Notes under the pieces: model-generated | Told to the model about the DNA's origin: nothing | Database searches by the model: none | What the model saw: the letters and a program-made list of their open reading frames with translations, nothing else | Program-made: the position numbers and the translations under genes | Origin: Rhodanobacteraceae bacterium | GTDB taxonomy: Bacteria > Pseudomonadota > Gammaproteobacteria > Xanthomonadales > Rhodanobacteraceae | DNA: 64,000 nucleotides | Reading direction: 5' to 3' | Assembly (NCBI GenBank): GCA_009996615.1 | Contig: JAACZU010000011.1 | Span: forward strand, 1-64,000 | Shown: positions 1-8,885 of the stretch, piece after piece | Layout: every line of letters starts with the position of its first letter | How positions within the stretch are numbered: the first letter of the stretch is position 1

Positions 1-156
1 TCTCCTCTTTCGTCGGAAGAGATGCCAGTGTCGGCGACCCCGCCCTTGGCTCATAGGGTCTACGAGCTCATCCCAACCTGCGCGGATTCGCTCGCACCGA
101 ACGCCATCCCACACCCTCCACTTGGAGGGGAGGGCTGCAAGGGCGGCGGGACCGGC
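1..156. other. Downstream flank of fadE with a GC-rich hairpin repeat
   Basis: No gene is supported here. Around 113-140 there is a CCCTCC/GGAGGG hairpin. Read on the minus strand it resembles the CCCTCCCC...GGGGAGGG repeat units seen later at 25.8, 51.2 and 54.4 kb. It lies just past the fadE stop codon. Confidence 0.5.
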
Positions 157-2634
157 TCAGCCGCTCGCGACCGAACGCAGCGCCGGCTTGGCCGGCTTGC
201 GCGCACCGGCAGCGAGCTCGGACGAATCGAAGTCGTCGACCGAGATGAACTCGAACGTCGCTGCACGCACGCGCGCGAGCAGTTCGCGCTCGGCGCCGCT
301 GATGACGCCCTTGGCCTCGGCGTCGGCGAGCTGGCTGTCGTAGTCGTAGCCCGTCAGCTCGCCGGCCTTGGCGGCCTTGAGGAACTTGCGCTCGACCGGC
401 TCGGCCGCGATCACCTCCGGCAGCAGGCGGTTCATGCGGCCGACCGGGTTGTTCGGCGTCGGCGTCTGGTAGATCGCGCCGAGCAGGCGGTCGCGCGCCT
501 CGTTCGGTGCCGTCAGCAGTGCCGCGACGCGGCGGCCGAGGCGGTCCGACGGCGGCACCTCGCGGCGGCCGAGCGGGAATACCAGCGCGCGCAGGCCCCA
601 CGCGACCGGGCGCAGCGGGAAGTTGCGCAGCACGCCGTCGAGCGCCATCTGCATGCGGTAGACGCAGTCGTGGAACGCCCACGCCAGCAGCGGCTGGTCG
701 GCGACCGGGCAGCCCTGGTCCTGGTAGCGCTTGAGCATCGCGCTGGCGATGTACAGGTTCGACAGCACGTCGCCCAGGCGCGCGGAGATCTTCTCCTTGA
801 ACTTCAGCTTGCCGCCGAGCACCAGCATCGAGGTGTCGGCGACCAGCGCGAGCGCGGCGGCATAGCGGTTGAGCTTGCGGTAGTAGCGGCGCGTGTAGGC
901 ATCGCCCGGCACGCGGCCGACCTTGGCGAAGGTCAGGCCGAGCACGAGGCTGCGCACCGCGTTGGAGACCGCGAAGCCGATGTGGCCGAACAGCGCGGCG
1001 TCGAACACCTTCAGCTTTTCGCGGTAGTCGGCGATCTTCAGCGACTGCATCTCCTTGAGCACGAACGGATGGCAGCGGATGGCGCCCTGGCCGAAGATCA
1101 TCAGGCTGCGCGTCATGATGTTCGCGCCCTCGACCGTGATCGCGATCGGCGCGCCCTGCCAGCCGCGGCCGAGCCAGTTGCTGGGGCCGAGGATCACGCC
1201 CTTGCCGCCGTGCACGTCCATCGCGTCCTTGGCGATCTCGCGCGCCAGTTCCGTCGCGTGGTACTTGGCGATCGCCGACGGCACCGCCGGCTTCTCGCCG
1301 CGATCGACCGCGGCCGCGGTCTCCAGCGACAGCGCGCTGATCGCGTAGGTGTAGCCGCCGATCCGCGCGAGCGCCTCCTCGACGCCCTCGAAGCGGCCAA
1401 TCGACAGGCCGAACTGCTTGCGGATGCGCGCGTAGGCGCCGGTCGCGGCGACCGCGGTGCGCGCGCCGCCGGTGGTGTTGGAGGGCAGCGAGATCGCTCG
1501 GCCGACCGACAGGCATTCGACCAGCATGCGCCAGCCCTGCCCGGCCAGGTCGGGCCCGCCGATCAGCTGCGCCAGCGGCACGAACACGTCCTTGCCGCGC
1601 ACCGGGCCGTTCTGGAACGGGTTGTTCAGCGGCAGGTGGCGGCGGCCGATCTCCAGGCCCGCGGTGTCGCGCGGCAGCAGCGCCAGCGTGATGCCGAGGT
1701 CTTCCTTGTCGCCGAGCAGGTGCTCGGGGTCGTGCATGCGGAACGCGAGGCCGACCAGCGTCGCGACCGGCGCCAGCGTGATGTAGCGCTTGTCGAAGGT
1801 CAGGCGCACGCCGAGCACGTTGGCGCCGTTCCACTCACCCTTGCAGACGATGCCGTAGTCCGGGATCGAGGTCGCGTCGGAACCGGCGTACGGGCCGGTC
1901 AGCGCGAAGCACGGGATCTCGCGGCCGTCGGCCAGGCGCGGCAGGTAATAGTCCTTCTGCTCCTTGGTGCCGTAATGCACGAGCAGCTCGCCCGGGCCGA
2001 GCGAATTGGGCACGGCCACGGTCGAGCACAGTGTGGTCGACAGGCCGGCGATCTTCTGCAGCACGGCCGCATGCGCCAGCGCCGAGAAGCCCAGGCCGCC
2101 GTATTCCTTCGGGATGATCATGCCGAAGAATTTCTTTTCCTTGAGGAACGTCCACATCTCCGGCGGCAGGTCGGCCAGCTCGTGGCTGATCTGCCAGTCG
2201 TCGACCATCGCGCACAGTTCCTCGACCGGGCCGTCGAGGAAGGCCTGCTCCTCGACCGACAGCGTGGGCTTCGGAAGCTTCAGCAGCTTCGACCAGTCCG
2301 GCTTGCCGCTGAACAGCTCGCCTTCGAAACCGACCGTGCCGGCGTCGAGCGCGACCTGCTCGGTGTCCGACAGCTGCGGCAGCGCTTTTTCGAACGCGCC
2401 GAGCAGCGGCGCGGTGATCTTGCGGCGGCGGAACTCGGGCAGGTTCAGCGGCGCCGCGACCGCGGCGAGCAGCAGCAGCGGAATCGCGACCGCGAGCCAG
2501 GACGAGCCGGCGAGCCAGCCGGCCGCGACGATCGCGACCGCGGTGGCGATCGTCCACACGCGCAGGCCGAGGCGAAGATAGGCACTGCCGATCGACACGA
2601 GCAGGCCGGCGAGCAACGGAAGCCAGGTAATCAC
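157..2634 (-). CDS. fadE: Acyl-CoA dehydrogenase, FadE family
   Basis: This enzyme catalyses the first dehydrogenation of acyl-CoA in fatty-acid beta-oxidation, using FAD. The frame gives 825 residues, close to the long gammaproteobacterial FadE proteins (about 815 residues) and longer than ordinary acyl-CoA dehydrogenases. About 60 hydrophobic N-terminal residues form two likely membrane segments. Then come the N-terminal helical domain with KEYGGLGFSA, the middle domain with LTGPYAGSDATS, and the FAD-binding C-terminal domain with the motif DVHGGKGVILG. The GTG start at 2634 was chosen because AGAGGTG lies 8 bases upstream and the protein then begins with the membrane segment. The open frame continues upstream to 3000, but that would cross the promoter. 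The gene is divergent from a TetR regulator, which suggests acyl-CoA-responsive control. Confidence 0.93.
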   Translation of the reverse strand: MITWLPLLAGLLVSIGSAYLRLGLRVWTIATAVAIVAAGWLAGSSWLAVAIPLLLLAAVAAPLNLPEFRRRKITAPLLGAFEKALPQLSDTEQVALDAGTVGFEGELFSGKPDWSKLLKLPKPTLSVEEQAFLDGPVEELCAMVDDWQISHELADLPPEMWTFLKEKKFFGMIIPKEYGGLGFSALAHAAVLQKIAGLSTTLCSTVAVPNSLGPGELLVHYGTKEQKDYYLPRLADGREIPCFALTGPYAGSDATSIPDYGIVCKGEWNGANVLGVRLTFDKRYITLAPVATLVGLAFRMHDPEHLLGDKEDLGITLALLPRDTAGLEIGRRHLPLNNPFQNGPVRGKDVFVPLAQLIGGPDLAGQGWRMLVECLSVGRAISLPSNTTGGARTAVAATGAYARIRKQFGLSIGRFEGVEEALARIGGYTYAISALSLETAAAVDRGEKPAVPSAIAKYHATELAREIAKDAMDVHGGKGVILGPSNWLGRGWQGAPIAITVEGANIMTRSLMIFGQGAIRCHPFVLKEMQSLKIADYREKLKVFDAALFGHIGFAVSNAVRSLVLGLTFAKVGRVPGDAYTRRYYRKLNRYAAALALVADTSMLVLGGKLKFKEKISARLGDVLSNLYIASAMLKRYQDQGCPVADQPLLAWAFHDCVYRMQMALDGVLRNFPLRPVAWGLRALVFPLGRREVPPSDRLGRRVAALLTAPNEARDRLLGAIYQTPTPNNPVGRMNRLLPEVIAAEPVERKFLKAAKAGELTGYDYDSQLADAEAKGVISGAERELLARVRAATFEFISVDDFDSSELAAGARKPAKPALRSVASG

Positions 2635-2709
2635 GACTGGACACCTCTTCGATGGGTTGAGCGCGATTGGCCGCGAACCTTCACGCGGCGGCGGATGCCA
2701 CGCGGCGAT

Positions 2710-2760
2710 CGCACCATACGCGCCAGTATGGTGCGCGCCTGCGGACAAGTCAATTTGTCC
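2710..2760 (-). promoter_or_regulatory. fadE promoter overlapped by two palindromes
   Basis: On the minus strand a -35 TTGACT (2748-2753) and a -10 CATACT (2725-2730) are 17 bases apart. A perfect 10-bp inverted repeat, CGCACCATAC/GTATGGTGCG (2710-2719 and 2726-2735), covers the -10 and the expected transcription start. A second inverted repeat, GGACAA/TTGTCC (2743-2748 and 2755-2760), covers the -35. Such positions suit a repressor, most simply the adjacent TetR protein. Which palindrome it binds is inference. Confidence 0.7.
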
Positions 2761-2857
2761 ACCGGACGTCGTTATGTGACTGAACGGACGGGAAAACCGC
2801 ACCCGGGCGCAACCGCTTTCCCTTTCTTTCGGTACACGCCTCGGGCACACTGCCGCG

Positions 2858-3439
2858 ATGCCTGCTTCCAGTGCGAAAGCCGAATCCCGCAACCGCCTGA
2901 CCGCCGCCGGCTGGGAACAGGCCGCGCTCGAGACGCTGGCCGAGAGCGGCGTCGCCGCGGTCGCGGTCGAGCCGCTCGCACGCCGCCTGGGCGTGACCAA
3001 GGGCAGCTTCTACTGGCACTTCGCCACGCGCGAGGCGCTGCTGCAGGCCGCGCTCGAACGCTGGGAGCGCAGCGACGAGGACGAGGTGCTGGCGCCGATC
3101 GCCACCGTCGCCGATCCGCGCGAGCGCGTGCGCGAGCTGATCCGCCAGGTCAGCCACAAGCGCTTGTCGCACCGCGTGTTCGCGGCGCTGCTGAAGGCGC
3201 TCGACCAGCCGCTGATCCGGCCGTTCATCGAGCGCGTCGCGCAACGCCGCCTTGCGTTCGTGACCGAGGCATTCCGCCAGGCCGGCTTCGACGCACCGAC
3301 CGCCGCCAACCGCGCGCGGCTGGCGTGGTCGGCCTACGTCGGCTTCGTGCAACTGGCCCAGCTCGGGCAGCCGCGCATGCAGCACGACGAGTTCGAAGCC
3401 TACATCCGCGACTTCATCGAGATCCTGATCCCGCACTGA
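2858..3439 (+). CDS. TetR/AcrR family transcriptional regulator
   Basis: This is a 193-residue one-domain regulator. The N-terminal TetR helix-turn-helix spans about residues 12-58, with VEPLARRLGVTKGSFYWHF, and is followed by a helical ligand-binding region. It is transcribed divergently from fadE, and the 220-bp region between them holds two palindromes over the fadE promoter. A role as repressor of fadE that responds to acyl-CoA, like FadR or PsrA proteins of the TetR family, is likely from position but not shown by the sequence. No conserved ligand residues can be assigned by eye. Confidence 0.88.
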   Translation: MPASSAKAESRNRLTAAGWEQAALETLAESGVAAVAVEPLARRLGVTKGSFYWHFATREALLQAALERWERSDEDEVLAPIATVADPRERVRELIRQVSHKRLSHRVFAALLKALDQPLIRPFIERVAQRRLAFVTEAFRQAGFDAPTAANRARLAWSAYVGFVQLAQLGQPRMQHDEFEAYIRDFIEILIPH

Positions 3440-3622
3440 CACCGCCGCAGCGGTGCTTGCCGCCCGCGCCGTCGCGCCGCTCCTGCGCGCGGAGCGCTGC
3501 ACATCCGGGTCTTCCACGACGCGCCGCGCTTGCCGCAGTCTGCCTTGCAAAGCCTGCAGGGCGCGGCTACCGTCCCGCTTCTCATTTCTTCTCACGGCGG
3601 CGCGTCCACGCGCCGCGATGCC

Positions 3623-5404
3623 ATGGCCAGCCAACTCGAATCCTTGAACCGCTGGGTCGACGAAGTCGCCCGGCTGACCGAACCTGACGCGATCCACTGG
3701 TGCGACGGCTCCGACGAGGAGTACCGCGCGCTGATCGAACAGATGCAGCGCGACGGCACGCTCATTCCGCTGAACCCGAAGACGCATCCGAACTGCTGGC
3801 TGCATCGCTCGCATCCGAGCGACGTCGCCCGCGTCGAACACCTGACGCTGGTCTGCACGAGCGATCCGGCCGACGCCGGCCCGAACAACCACTGGATGGC
3901 GCCGGCCGACGCGCACGCGAAGATCGACGCGCTGTTCGCCGGCTGCATGAAGGGCCGCACGCTGTACGTGGTCCCGTACTGCATGGGCCCGATCGATTCG
4001 CCGATCTCGCGCTGCGGCGTGGAGATCACCGACTCTCCGTACGTGGTCGCGAACATGCGCATCATGACGCGCATGGGCGCGCCGGCACTCGCGCGCATCG
4101 AGCGCGAAGGCACGTTCGTCAAGGGCCTGCATTCGATCGGCGAGCTCGATCCGGACAAGCGCTTCATCATGCACTTCCCGGAGGAGCTTTCGATCAAGTC
4201 GATCGGCTCCGGCTACGGCGGCAACGCGCTGCTCGGCAAAAAGTGTCACGCGCTGCGCATCGGCTCGTACCAGGCCAGGAGCGAAGGCTGGCTGGCCGAG
4301 CACATGCTGATCGTCGGCATCCAGAACCCGCAGGGCGAGACGCATTACGTCGCGGCCGCGTTCCCGTCCGCCTGCGGCAAGACCAACCTGGCCATGCTGA
4401 TTCCGCCGGAAGGCTACCGCGAGGCCGGCTGGAAGGTGTGGACGATCGGCGACGACATCTGCTGGATGACACCGGGCGAGGACGGCCGCCTGTGGGCGAT
4501 CAACCCGGAGGCCGGCTTCTTTGGCGTCGCGCCGGGCACCAGCGCCAGCACGAACCCGAACGCGATGGCGACGATCGCGCGCGACACGATCTTCACCAAC
4601 GTCGCGCTGACCGCCGACGACCAGCCATGGTGGGAAGGCCTGCCCGGCACGCCGGTCACCGACTGGCAGGGCCGCCCGTACGATCCGGCCAACGGCCCGG
4701 CCGCGCACCCGAACGCGCGCTTCACCGTGTCGGCACGGCAGTGCCCGACCTGGTCGGAGCAGGCCGAAGCCGCGCAGGGCGTGCCGATCTCCGCGATCGT
4801 GTTCGGCGGCCGCCGGCCGTCGCTGGTGCCGCTGGTGTTCGAGGCGCGCGACTGGGCGCATGGTGTGCTGGTCGGCGCCGCGATGGGCTCGGAGACGACC
4901 GCCGCCGCGACCGGTGCGGTCGGCGTGCTGCGCCGCGACTCGATGGCGATGAAGCCGTTCTGCGGCTACAACTACGGCGACTACTTCGCGCACTGGCTGT
5001 CGTTCGACCAGCCCGGCGCGCGGCTGCCGAAGATCTTCCACGTCAACTGGTTCCGCAAGGGCGAGGACGGCAAGTTCGTATGGCCGGGCTTCGGCGACAA
5101 CCTGCGCGTGCTCGAATGGATCATCGGCCGCTGCAGCGGTGCTGCCGGCGCGACCGAGACCCCGATCGGCTTCCTGCCCGGCACGGACGACCTCAATCTC
5201 GCCGGCCTCGAGCTGGATGCGCGTGCACTGGCGACCCTGTTCGAGGTCGACGCGGCCGCCTGGGCCGCCGAGGTGGCCGACATCGGCCGCTATCTCGACT
5301 CGTTCGGCGACCGCCTGCCGGAACGCCTGCGCGACGAGCAGCAGCGCGTCGCCGCGGCGCTCGCGCAAGCGGACGCGCCCGCGCGCGAGGCCGCCGCGGG
5401 CTGA
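3623..5404 (+). CDS. pckG: Phosphoenolpyruvate carboxykinase (GTP)
   Basis: This enzyme converts oxaloacetate and GTP to phosphoenolpyruvate, GDP and CO2, the first committed step of gluconeogenesis. The 593-residue length fits the GTP-dependent family (about 600) and not the shorter ATP-dependent one. Visible signatures are the P-loop FPSACGKTN at residues 247-255 with the reactive cysteine C251, the kinase-2 motif TIGDDICWM near 274-282, and the nucleotide-pocket region near FCGYNYGDYF. The start is set at the internal ATG before ASQLESLNRW. The frame stays open to 3530, but those extra 31 residues look like non-coding sequence. Placement after fadE and its regulator links fatty-acid breakdown to gluconeogenesis. 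Confidence 0.95.
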   Translation: MASQLESLNRWVDEVARLTEPDAIHWCDGSDEEYRALIEQMQRDGTLIPLNPKTHPNCWLHRSHPSDVARVEHLTLVCTSDPADAGPNNHWMAPADAHAKIDALFAGCMKGRTLYVVPYCMGPIDSPISRCGVEITDSPYVVANMRIMTRMGAPALARIEREGTFVKGLHSIGELDPDKRFIMHFPEELSIKSIGSGYGGNALLGKKCHALRIGSYQARSEGWLAEHMLIVGIQNPQGETHYVAAAFPSACGKTNLAMLIPPEGYREAGWKVWTIGDDICWMTPGEDGRLWAINPEAGFFGVAPGTSASTNPNAMATIARDTIFTNVALTADDQPWWEGLPGTPVTDWQGRPYDPANGPAAHPNARFTVSARQCPTWSEQAEAAQGVPISAIVFGGRRPSLVPLVFEARDWAHGVLVGAAMGSETTAAATGAVGVLRRDSMAMKPFCGYNYGDYFAHWLSFDQPGARLPKIFHVNWFRKGEDGKFVWPGFGDNLRVLEWIIGRCSGAAGATETPIGFLPGTDDLNLAGLELDARALATLFEVDAAAWAAEVADIGRYLDSFGDRLPERLRDEQQRVAAALAQADAPAREAAAG

Positions 5405-5417
5405 CGAAAGTGGCGCA

Positions 5418-5451
5418 GGCGGGACTCGACGCCGCAGGCGCGAGTCCCGCC
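5418..5451 (+). terminator. Inverted repeat after pckG, possible terminator
   Basis: An 11-bp perfect inverted repeat, GGCGGGACTCG/CGAGTCCCGCC, with a 12-base loop lies 14 bases after the pckG stop. No T-run follows, so intrinsic termination is uncertain. Confidence 0.4.
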
Positions 5452-5604
5452 ATCGTCGTGCGGGGCGGTGGGACTCGCCGCCGCACGGTTGCGCATGACC
5501 CGAGGCTGCCAGGCGGCTGCGTCCCACCCTACGGCCGCTCCTGCAGCCGTCGGCGGCCACGACGATTAAACCCTGCCCCGCCCGCGCGCATCGAAGCTGG
5601 CAAG

Positions 5605-6198
5605 ATGAGCACCTGTCTTGCCATGCCCCTGCCGATGACCGATGCGCCCCGCACCGAAGCGGCCGAACCGGCCTCGGCCGACGCCGAGCTGGTGCGGCGC
5701 GCGAGCGCCGGCGACATGCGCGCGTTCGAGGCGCTGTACCGCCGCCATGCGCCACGCGTGCACGGCGCGGTCTGGCGCCTGTCCGGCATGAACCGCGCGC
5801 GCGCCGAGGAGCTGACCCAGGAAGCGTTCGTGCGCGCCTGGCAGAAGCTGGCCAGCTTCCGCTTCGAGAGCGCGTTCTCGACCTGGCTGCACCGGCTCGC
5901 GGTCAACGTCGCCTTGATGGACCTGCGCGGCCGCGACCCGGAGGACGCGGTCGAGCAGGCCGTGCTCGAGGCCGCGAGCGATCCGGTCACGCCGTTCTGT
6001 GCCGGCGAGCGCGCCGACCTCGAGCAGGCGGTGGCGAAGTTGCCGCCGCGCGCGCGCGCGGTGCTCGTGCTGCACGACGTCGAGGGCTGGAAGCACGAGG
6101 AGATCGGCCGCGAACTCGGCATGGCGGTCGGCTCGTCCAAGGCCCAGCTGCACCGCGCACGCGGCTTGCTGCGTGCGATGCTTGGAGAGACTCCATGA
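5605..6198 (+). CDS. ECF (sigma-70 family) RNA polymerase sigma factor
   Basis: This 197-residue protein directs RNA polymerase to alternative promoters. Region 2 is visible at about residues 30-95 (FEALYRRHAPRVH, then ELTQEAFVRAWQKL). Region 4 lies at about 135-185, with LPPRARAVLVLHDVEGWKHE and a helix-turn-helix. Two further in-frame ATG codons at 5623 and 5635 are possible starts, and no strong Shine-Dalgarno sequence separates them. The stop overlaps the next start by four bases (ATGA), so the next gene, a membrane protein, is probably its anti-sigma partner. Confidence 0.9.
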   Translation: MSTCLAMPLPMTDAPRTEAAEPASADAELVRRASAGDMRAFEALYRRHAPRVHGAVWRLSGMNRARAEELTQEAFVRAWQKLASFRFESAFSTWLHRLAVNVALMDLRGRDPEDAVEQAVLEAASDPVTPFCAGERADLEQAVAKLPPRARAVLVLHDVEGWKHEEIGRELGMAVGSSKAQLHRARGLLRAMLGETP

Positions 6199-6656
6199 GC
6201 GAATTCGAATTCCAGCGCCGCCTGCGCGGCCTGAACGTGCCGCAGCCGCCGCAGGCCGACCTGTGGCCGGCGATCGCCGCGCGCATCGGCGCGGAGGCCG
6301 CACGGCCGGCCGCGCCGCGACGCCGGGCCTGGCTGCCGCTCGCGGCCGCGGCCGGCCTGCTGCTCGCGGTCACCGCCGGCACGGTGACGCTCGGCCTGCA
6401 CGAACAGCGCGCCGCGGCGCCACTGGCCGATACGCACGCGCTGCTGCCGACCGCCCTGCATGCCAGCCGCGACGCCACGCGCGCGCCAGACGGCGACCCG
6501 CGCCTGCTCGGCGCGGCGATCGTGCTCGACGCCGCGCAGACCGAACTGGAGCAGGCGCTCGAGGAGCGCCCGGACGCCGTGTTCCTGGTCAACCTGCTCA
6601 ACCGCACCCACGCCCGCCGCATGAAGCTCGAACAGCTCGGCGTCCGCGCCGGCTGA
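6195..6656 (+). CDS. Single-pass membrane protein, probable anti-sigma factor
   Basis: This is a 153-residue protein with a cytoplasmic N-terminal part (about 1-43), one membrane segment rich in Ala/Leu at about 46-68 after Arg-rich residues, and a periplasmic C-terminal part. Translational coupling (ATGA overlap) to the ECF sigma gene and this topology are typical of membrane anti-sigma factors. No zinc-binding HxxxCxxC motif is present, so it is not a ZAS-type anti-sigma factor. The function is inferred from context. Confidence 0.7.
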   Translation: MSEFEFQRRLRGLNVPQPPQADLWPAIAARIGAEAARPAAPRRRAWLPLAAAAGLLLAVTAGTVTLGLHEQRAAAPLADTHALLPTALHASRDATRAPDGDPRLLGAAIVLDAAQTELEQALEERPDAVFLVNLLNRTHARRMKLEQLGVRAG

Positions 6657-6673
6657 GGCCTGGAGATCCTTCG

Positions 6674-7576
6674 ATGAACTGCCTCACGCGTCCCCTCGTC
6701 CCGCTCCTGCTGCTGGCCAGCGCCACCTCGTTCGCCGGCACGCCGATCGAGCAGACCCGCGCGGCCAATCCCGATGCGCGCATCGACGTGACCAACGTCA
6801 AGGGCTCGGTCACGGTCAGCGGCTGGGACAAGCCCGAGGTCGCGATCAGCGGCACGCTCGGCGACGGCGCCAAGGGACTGCTGGTCGAGGGCGACGCGAG
6901 CCACCTGACGATCAAGGTGCAGGCGCCGGACAAGCAGGGCTGGTTCAGCTGGGGCGCCGACACGCGCATGGGCGCGACCGAACTCGACCTGAAGGTGCCC
7001 AGGGCCGCCGCGATGAAGATCGAGGTGGTGAGCGCGGACGTGACGCTGGACGGCGTCGCCGGACGCACGCTCGACGTGGCCAGCGTCAGCGGCAAGCTGC
7101 GCCTGGACAGCGGCGCCAAGGAGGTCGGCATCGGCAGCGTCAGCGGCAACATCGAGCTGGTCGGCAGCGCCGAGCGCGCGCGCCTGGAGACCGTGTCGGG
7201 CGACATCCGCACGCGCGGCCTCACCGGCCAGGTCAAGTTCGACACGGTGTCCGGCGACATCGACGCCGACAACGGCGCCTACCGCGAGGTCGCCGCCGGC
7301 ACCGTGTCCGGCGACATCAGCCTGCGCGGCACGCCCGCGCCCGGCGCGCGCGTCGAGGTCACGACGATGAGCGGCGACGTGCGCCTGTACCTGCCCGCCG
7401 ACATCGCCGCGCGCCTGCGCGCCTCGACCTTCAGCGGCCGCATCCGCAGCGATTTCGGCGAGGTCAAGCGGCCCGAGCACGGCCCCGGCAGCAGCCTCGA
7501 CGCGAGCTTGGGCAACGGCGATGGCCAGGTCAGGATCGAGACCTTCAGCGGCGACGTCGAGATCCGCAAGCCGTAG
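6674..7576 (+). CDS. Exported DUF4097-type beta-repeat protein
   Basis: This 300-residue protein has a signal peptide at about 1-20 (LVPLLLLASATSFA). The mature part is a run of short beta repeats with recurring VSGDI, VSGNI and FSGRI motifs, as in DUF4097 (putative adhesin/bactofilin-like) proteins. GGAG lies upstream of the ATG at 6674, and the gap from the preceding gene is only 17 bp. It therefore appears to be the third gene of the sigma/anti-sigma operon. Its molecular function is unknown. It may be an envelope target or modulator of that sigma system. Confidence 0.78.
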   Translation: MNCLTRPLVPLLLLASATSFAGTPIEQTRAANPDARIDVTNVKGSVTVSGWDKPEVAISGTLGDGAKGLLVEGDASHLTIKVQAPDKQGWFSWGADTRMGATELDLKVPRAAAMKIEVVSADVTLDGVAGRTLDVASVSGKLRLDSGAKEVGIGSVSGNIELVGSAERARLETVSGDIRTRGLTGQVKFDTVSGDIDADNGAYREVAAGTVSGDISLRGTPAPGARVEVTTMSGDVRLYLPADIAARLRASTFSGRIRSDFGEVKRPEHGPGSSLDASLGNGDGQVRIETFSGDVEIRKP

Positions 7577-7599
7577 GCGGCACAGGAGCGCAAGCCTTT

Positions 7600-7773
7600 G
7601 ACACGGATCAACGCGGATGGACGCGGATCAGATGCCTGGCTTCATCCGCGTTCATCCGCGTAATCCGTGTCCGTTCTCTTCGCTGGCGTTGCAAAAGCCA
7701 AAGCCCTCGACGCGGATGCAGCGCGGATCAAGAACCCTGCTCTATCCGCGTTCATCCGCGTCAATCCGTGTCC
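7600..7773. repeat. Two tandem large hairpins built from ATCCGCGT units
   Basis: Two adjacent inverted repeats (7600-7671 and about 7709-7773) each have a left arm of ACGCGGAT units and a right arm reading ATCCGCGT-TCATCCGCGT-ATCCGTGTC. The arms are nearly perfect complements around a 14-16 base centre. They fill the space between convergent genes and could act as transcription barriers. Similar units occur as dispersed intergenic repeats in diverse bacteria. Confidence 0.8.
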
Positions 7774-7799
7774 GCTTTTCTGCCTCTGCTCGGCAACCC

Positions 7800-8885
7800 T
7801 CAAGCCGCGCTGGCGCGCCGCACGCGCAGCGCGAGCAGGTCGCCGAGCAGCGCCTGCGCGGTGACCTCCGAACCGGCGCCGGGACCCTGGATCACGAGCG
7901 GCTGTGCGCGGTACCGCTGCGTGGTCAGCGCGAACAGGTTGTCGGTGCCGGCCAGGCGCGCCGCGGGATGGTGCGCGGCGAGTTCGACCAGGCCCACGCG
8001 CGCACTGCCCTGCGCGTCGAGGCGGCCGAGGAACCGCAGCACGCGGCCGGCTTGTGCGGCGCGCGCGCGGCGCGCCTCGAGCCCGGCATCCAGCTCGTCG
8101 GCACGGGCGAGAAACGTCGCCGCGTCGACCGCGCGCAGCGCCTCCGGCACGAGGCCGTCGACGACGACGTCGGCGACGTCGAGCGTATGGCCGGCGCTGC
8201 GCGCGAGGATCAGCAGCTTGCGCGCGACGTCGCCGCCACCGAGGTCGAGGCGCGGATCAGGCTCGGTGTAACCGAGCGCGCGCGCCTCGCGCAGCAGCGC
8301 CGAGAACGGTTGGCTGCCATCGAAGCGGTTGAACAGCCACGACAGCGAGCCGGAGAACACGCCCTCGAGCGCGAGCAAACGGTCGCCGCACGCATATAGG
8401 CGGCGCAGTGTCGACAGCACCGGCAGGCCAGCACCGACCGTGGCGGCGTCGCCGTAGCTGGTCGCGCCGTGCGCCGTCGCGCGCCGCAGTGCCTGCCATG
8501 CCGCCAGCGCGCCGCCCAGGGCAGCCTTGTTCGCGCTGACCACGTGGTAACCGGCGGCGAGCCAGTCCGCATGGCGCGCTGCCACGGCCTCGGAGGCGGT
8601 CGCGTCGACCACGACGCGCTGCGGGGCACCGCTCGCATCGAGCGCGCCGAGTAAGGCCGCGTCGTCGCGCACCGTCGGTGCGGCGGCCAGTTGCGCGCGC
8701 AGCCGCGCCGGCACCAGTCCGCGCGGGACGGCGAGCTGGCGCGTCGAATCCGCCGCACCGACCAGTTGCAGGCCGGCCGCGGCCGGCGTCGCCAGCAGGC
8801 GCAACAGCGCGCCACCGACGCCGCCGGTGCCGAGCAGCACCAGCGCGGTGACCGGAGCGCGCGCGAAGTGCGGCCGCGCGCTCAT
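7800..8885 (-). CDS. hom: Homoserine dehydrogenase
   Basis: This enzyme reduces aspartate semialdehyde to homoserine with NAD(P)H. The protein has 361 residues. An N-terminal Rossmann motif reads LLGTGGVGGALLRLL, and the catalytic domain contains NKAALGG and LEGVFSGSLSWLFNRF. There is no aspartokinase domain and no C-terminal ACT domain, so this is a short form resembling the dehydrogenase half of ThrA/MetL. Its ATG overlaps the stop of metB (ATGA), so it is the last gene of metX-metB-hom. In this operon it would supply homoserine for methionine synthesis under methionine-type control. Confidence 0.9.
   Translation of the reverse strand: MSARPHFARAPVTALVLLGTGGVGGALLRLLATPAAAGLQLVGAADSTRQLAVPRGLVPARLRAQLAAAPTVRDDAALLGALDASGAPQRVVVDATASEAVAARHADWLAAGYHVVSANKAALGGALAAWQALRRATAHGATSYGDAATVGAGLPVLSTLRRLYACGDRLLALEGVFSGSLSWLFNRFDGSQPFSALLREARALGYTEPDPRLDLGGGDVARKLLILARSAGHTLDVADVVVDGLVPEALRAVDAATFLARADELDAGLEARRARAAQAGRVLRFLGRLDAQGSARVGLVELAAHHPAARLAGTDNLFALTTQRYRAQPLVIQGPGAGSEVTAQALLGDLLALRVRRASAA

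Noticed and set aside
2635-3000. N-terminal extension of FadE to an upstream ATG
   Set aside because: It would cross the promoter and palindromes and part of the divergent TetR gene. The GTG at 2634 has a good Shine-Dalgarno sequence.
22-3687. Very long plus-strand ORF opposite fadE
   Set aside because: It is an antisense shadow of fadE and the TetR gene in GC-rich DNA. Its composition is Arg/Ala-rich and without domains.
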